Shown one piece after another: positions 61,065 to 64,000 of a stretch of 64,000 bases of DNA. The stretch is from Hydractinia symbiolongicarpus (taxonomy: Eukaryota > Cnidaria > Hydrozoa > Anthoathecata > Hydractiniidae): contig NC_079877.1 of assembly GCF_029227915.1 (NCBI RefSeq), forward strand, positions 22,283,851 to 22,347,850. The letters are read 5' to 3'. The notes below the pieces were generated by a model. That model did not search any database. It was given only the letters and a program-made list of their open reading frames with translations, and had not been told where the DNA came from. Made by a program: the position numbers and the translations under genes. Positions within the stretch are counted from its first letter, which is position 1, and each line of letters begins with the position of its first letter.

Positions 61065-61973
61065 TTTTCGTTGAAAAGTGGTATTCTTGCTTTGCAAGAG
61101 GAGTCAACCTCTATAAAACAACAAATGGTGAGAACAAACATACCTGTTTTCAGCATCACTATTTAAGCATAGCCGCAAGTTAGTCAGAACGTCAGCATTC
61201 ATACACTTTGTCATTTCTCATTTTTATATTGTAGGAGGAACTAAAAATAGAAATATCATTTTTGAAGAGGCAAATGGTGAGTATACGTTTTTACTTTTAA
61301 CATCGCATCAGTAACCCATCCGCAAGTTTTAGTCATAAAATCAACATTTTTTCATTTTGTTATTTCTCATTTTTATATTGTAGGTGGAACAAAAGGAGGA
61401 GTCAAACTCTTTAAAAAACTAAATGGTGAGTATAATGTGTAAGTTCTAAAATTAGCAATTATTCACTTATTTGTTCTATTTGTTGTAGAAGGAGGAAAAC
61501 AAAAAGATCATAGAGGAGTTAGCCGCTTTAAAAACAACGGTAGTAAGTACAATTGCATTTTAGTTTAATTTCAGCAATTTTTGATGGAAGATATTTCACG
61601 ATGCATAGGTTACTCACACAGAAATATAATTTTACAGATCAAATCAAAACGCAAAACCTCGTAAATTTAAAGCAGTAGCCTATTTCCTGCTGAAAGCAGC
61701 GAATTATGTCATATATATAAGCAATAAGTCATGATGAAGATACCTTTCTAAAAGTTAAGTAAGTTCGCATTATTCGTCGTATCATGTTTACCCTGCTCAT
61801 TTTATTTGTATTATGACTGATTTTTCATTTAGAAGGAGCCTGAATTGACATGGGAAAGGTTTAAAGAGAGTGTGTTGTTGTCGAAGGATATGGATGGCTA
61901 CGCTTGCCGCGAAAACTTTGATTTGTGGCGTGCTGCTGGGCGAAAGGCTTTTCTACCCGAGAGGACGCCATAA
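61065..61973 (+). CDS. Coiled-coil protein gene, 3' part, series of mini-exons
   Basis: Phase-0 exons with AG/GT borders: 61065-61127 (63 nt, FSLKSGILALQEESTSIKQQ M), 61235-61276 (42 nt, EELKIEISFLKRQM), 61384-61425 (42 nt, VEQKEESNSLKN*M), 61489-61542 (54 nt, KEENKKIIEELAALKTTV) and the last, 61833-61973 (KEPELTWERFKESVLLSKDM...KAFLPERTP*). Donors are GTGAG or GTAAG. An AATAAA lies at 62036. The 14- and 21-residue exons equal two and three heptads. The 61384 exon has an in-frame TAA where its neighbours have CAA, so the gene is either damaged or skips that exon. The upstream exon near 60905 does not give a clean frame. Function unknown; the tail is not recognised. Confidence 0.55.
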
Positions 61974-62041
61974 ATGCCTGGAAGCGTAGGCACCCATATT
62001 CTTCGGCAACGTCTAGCCACAAAAGGAGATAATTAAATAAA

Positions 62042-64000
62042 AATCTTCTAAAAATTAATTACTTTTCTCTTAATTTGACTGGTCGATTGTCCTATTTTTA
62101 CACACTAAAAAAAAGTCGGCATGGAAATTTATCTCCTATGTGGTTATATGGCCGTAATATTGCATCATATTTTAAAACATCTATTGTGTTGACCTTTTTT
62201 TATATAAAAAAAGTCTATAATAAATCTTCAGGGGAGTAAAATTAATATATAAACTGAAAAAATTGAAGATGAGTACAGGGAATCAAATTTGAGGAAACCC
62301 ATTGATCCGGTTGATGCTTATAACATTATCTCGTTCTTTATATTTCCTGATTTTAGGACGTGCCCAGTGGATACGTGTTTCTTATATAGCATATTATTAT
62401 TTAAAATATGTAATATATATTTGAAATTGTATATTCATATAATATAGTTAAATAAAAAAAAATTGGAGAGTTAGGCAACGCAGGCTTAAATCTGAATATA
62501 CATTTAACAAATTTACGCTAAAATTAAAATTTTAACATTAGCAACTGCAGCTAAAATAAAAAATAGAATTACTTATAAAAAAACGTGTATCTATATAAAA
62601 AGTATTGTCAAATTGATCTGCTAGTCTTAAGTGTTCCTGATAAACTTGCATTTATATGTATGTATAACATGTATTTATATTTATTACGTTATTAAACATT
62701 TAAAGTTTTATATTCTTATATTTTTTCACATAAAGTAGTGTAGTGGCAACATACCATCACAAGCTTAGCCTCAGGGCATCGTATAGAGCTAGTAACTTTT
62801 TATTTTACCATGTCGACATATTTCATCACATCAAGCTTTTCTTGTAAGTTTTAGTTTCGTATTTAGATCACTTATTATTAAACTATATTTATCATGGTTG
62901 TTATTTCATGTATTTATCTTTAAAAAAATGAAAAAATAAAAATTTTACTGTTCCTTTGCCGATCCCTATCGTGCCTTTACCCTGCATACCTTTTGCGGTG
63001 TAAAATACCAGGCGTATTGTGAACACGGGTTTTTAGGTAAGCGTTGCGGCTGTGGGTGACGGGTACGGCGTTGCTGGTGCTTAGTTAAGGGCTAGGAAAA
63101 ACAATCATCTTGTACTTTCAATTTTGGTTCACAAGATAAAATATCTCCAGCTGATAAATCCGAATAAAGTACATGGGAACTTGGTTTTTATACGATTTGA
63201 CCAAAAGTAGCACCTAAATATTTTAGCTTGCGAACCTAGGGGACCCTGTCCTACGCTCCGCCACCCTTTCTATATTAATTTGATGGAGACAACGTGTCTG
63301 CTGCTTCAACCCTCGACGATGATTTAAATACGTCCGAAATCAACAGATACATTCTTTGTGATGATAGTATGCTTGTGACGTGTTCTATTGCCCCTTCGTC
63401 GTCATAAATCGTATGCGTAAAATATTGTTTACAAAAAACGTAGCTACTTTATCATATCTGTAGTTCCAATGGCGTTAACACTGTTAATTCCAAGGGCGTT
63501 TACTTGACGCGTTTCGTTCTAAGGGCGATTGTTTTATACTTTTAGTAGCAAGGTCATTTGATTTGACGCGCCTAAGGGTGTTTGATTTTCAACCAGTAGT
63601 TTTTGCGTTGTAATTTAAGATAAAACCTTTTTCTCCGTCATCTAGCTTCGACAAATCGTAAAGAGAAAGATGCGTATCCCTATTCGGTCAAAAGAAGTGG
63701 GGAGGGAAGGGGTTTCTGCCGACCCCTTCATTTTCAAATTTTTTTTGGCTACATTGCACAATTATGATATCGAATTTCCACATAAGCCAATAGCCTGTCA
63801 AATCCTTTTAGTCGTTAAAATATAATAAAGTCCCTTAGCATTGCAATTAGGACTTGAAACTTTTATCAGAACTCTATATCATCACGTAGAATCACTGCAT
63901 AAGGTTATGACACGTGGGTTTCTAGAATCTTGTCATAATGTTGGGAAAAAGTCTGGAATATTTGCAATTTCTTTAATATGTCAGAAAAATGTAGGGAATT
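62042..64000. other. Gene-free right end
   Basis: No gene supported on either strand. AT-rich, with no clear repeat ends. Confidence 0.4.

Noticed and set aside
1-64000. CRISPR array, bacterial operons or an origin
   Set aside because: Spliced exons, eukaryotic tRNAs, TATA boxes and metazoan transposons show a nuclear animal genome; no regular repeat-spacer array is present.

Overview
This is an AT-rich animal (metazoan) genomic window, about two thirds A+T by eye, with short spliced exons, TATA-box promoters, eukaryotic tRNA genes and a dense load of transposons (DIRS, CR1/Jockey-type LINE, PIF/Harbinger, piggyBac-like MITEs, Helitron-like copies). A secreted peptide precursor with an acidic pro-region and a cationic tail resembles cnidarian (arminin-type) host-defence peptides, and the transposon mix also fits. 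A cnidarian, probably a hydrozoan, is my best guess; nothing here fixes the species.

Layout. 1-543: 5' part of a peptide-precursor gene on the minus strand. 544-6.2 kb: mostly empty, with a PIF/Harbinger N-terminal relic. 6.2-11.7 kb: two head-to-head copies of an alpha-kinase-domain gene; in each copy the gene is convergent with an integrase-like gene, and all are decayed. 11.69-23.10 kb: a giant palindrome (arms 5-6 kb, 325 bp spacer) carrying a three-exon gene for a secreted, 48% arginine peptide in each arm. The inner arms are nearly identical and the outer arms about 90% alike. One arm holds a TTAA-flanked 895 bp insertion that the other lacks. 23.6-25.6 kb: internally deleted PIF/Harbinger element with both TIRs, a transposase C-terminus and a MADF gene. 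27.0-28.3 kb: two tandem Helitron-like elements. 31.0-31.6 kb: integrase relic. 34.2-35.2 kb: the only intact long ORF, an intronless rhodopsin-family GPCR. 39.4 and 48.7 kb: two identical tRNA-Gly(UCC) genes. 39.7-43.9 kb: a DIRS retrotransposon with 92 bp inverted terminal repeats. 49.7-56.0 kb: a composite region bounded by inverted repeats and holding a 5'-truncated LINE and a tRNA-like sequence. 58.7-58.9 kb: a short minisatellite. 60.4-62.0 kb: a coiled-coil gene (or pseudogene) built from very short phase-0 exons.

How it fits together. The likely host genes are the peptide precursors (three loci), the GPCR, the tRNAs and possibly the coiled-coil gene. The three peptide loci share exon sizes, phases and a 12 bp palindrome plus TATA-box promoter, so they are one family, and palindrome-driven gene conversion may keep two copies identical. 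Almost everything else is transposon debris. Translations, splice sites and alignments were done by eye; no database search was run.
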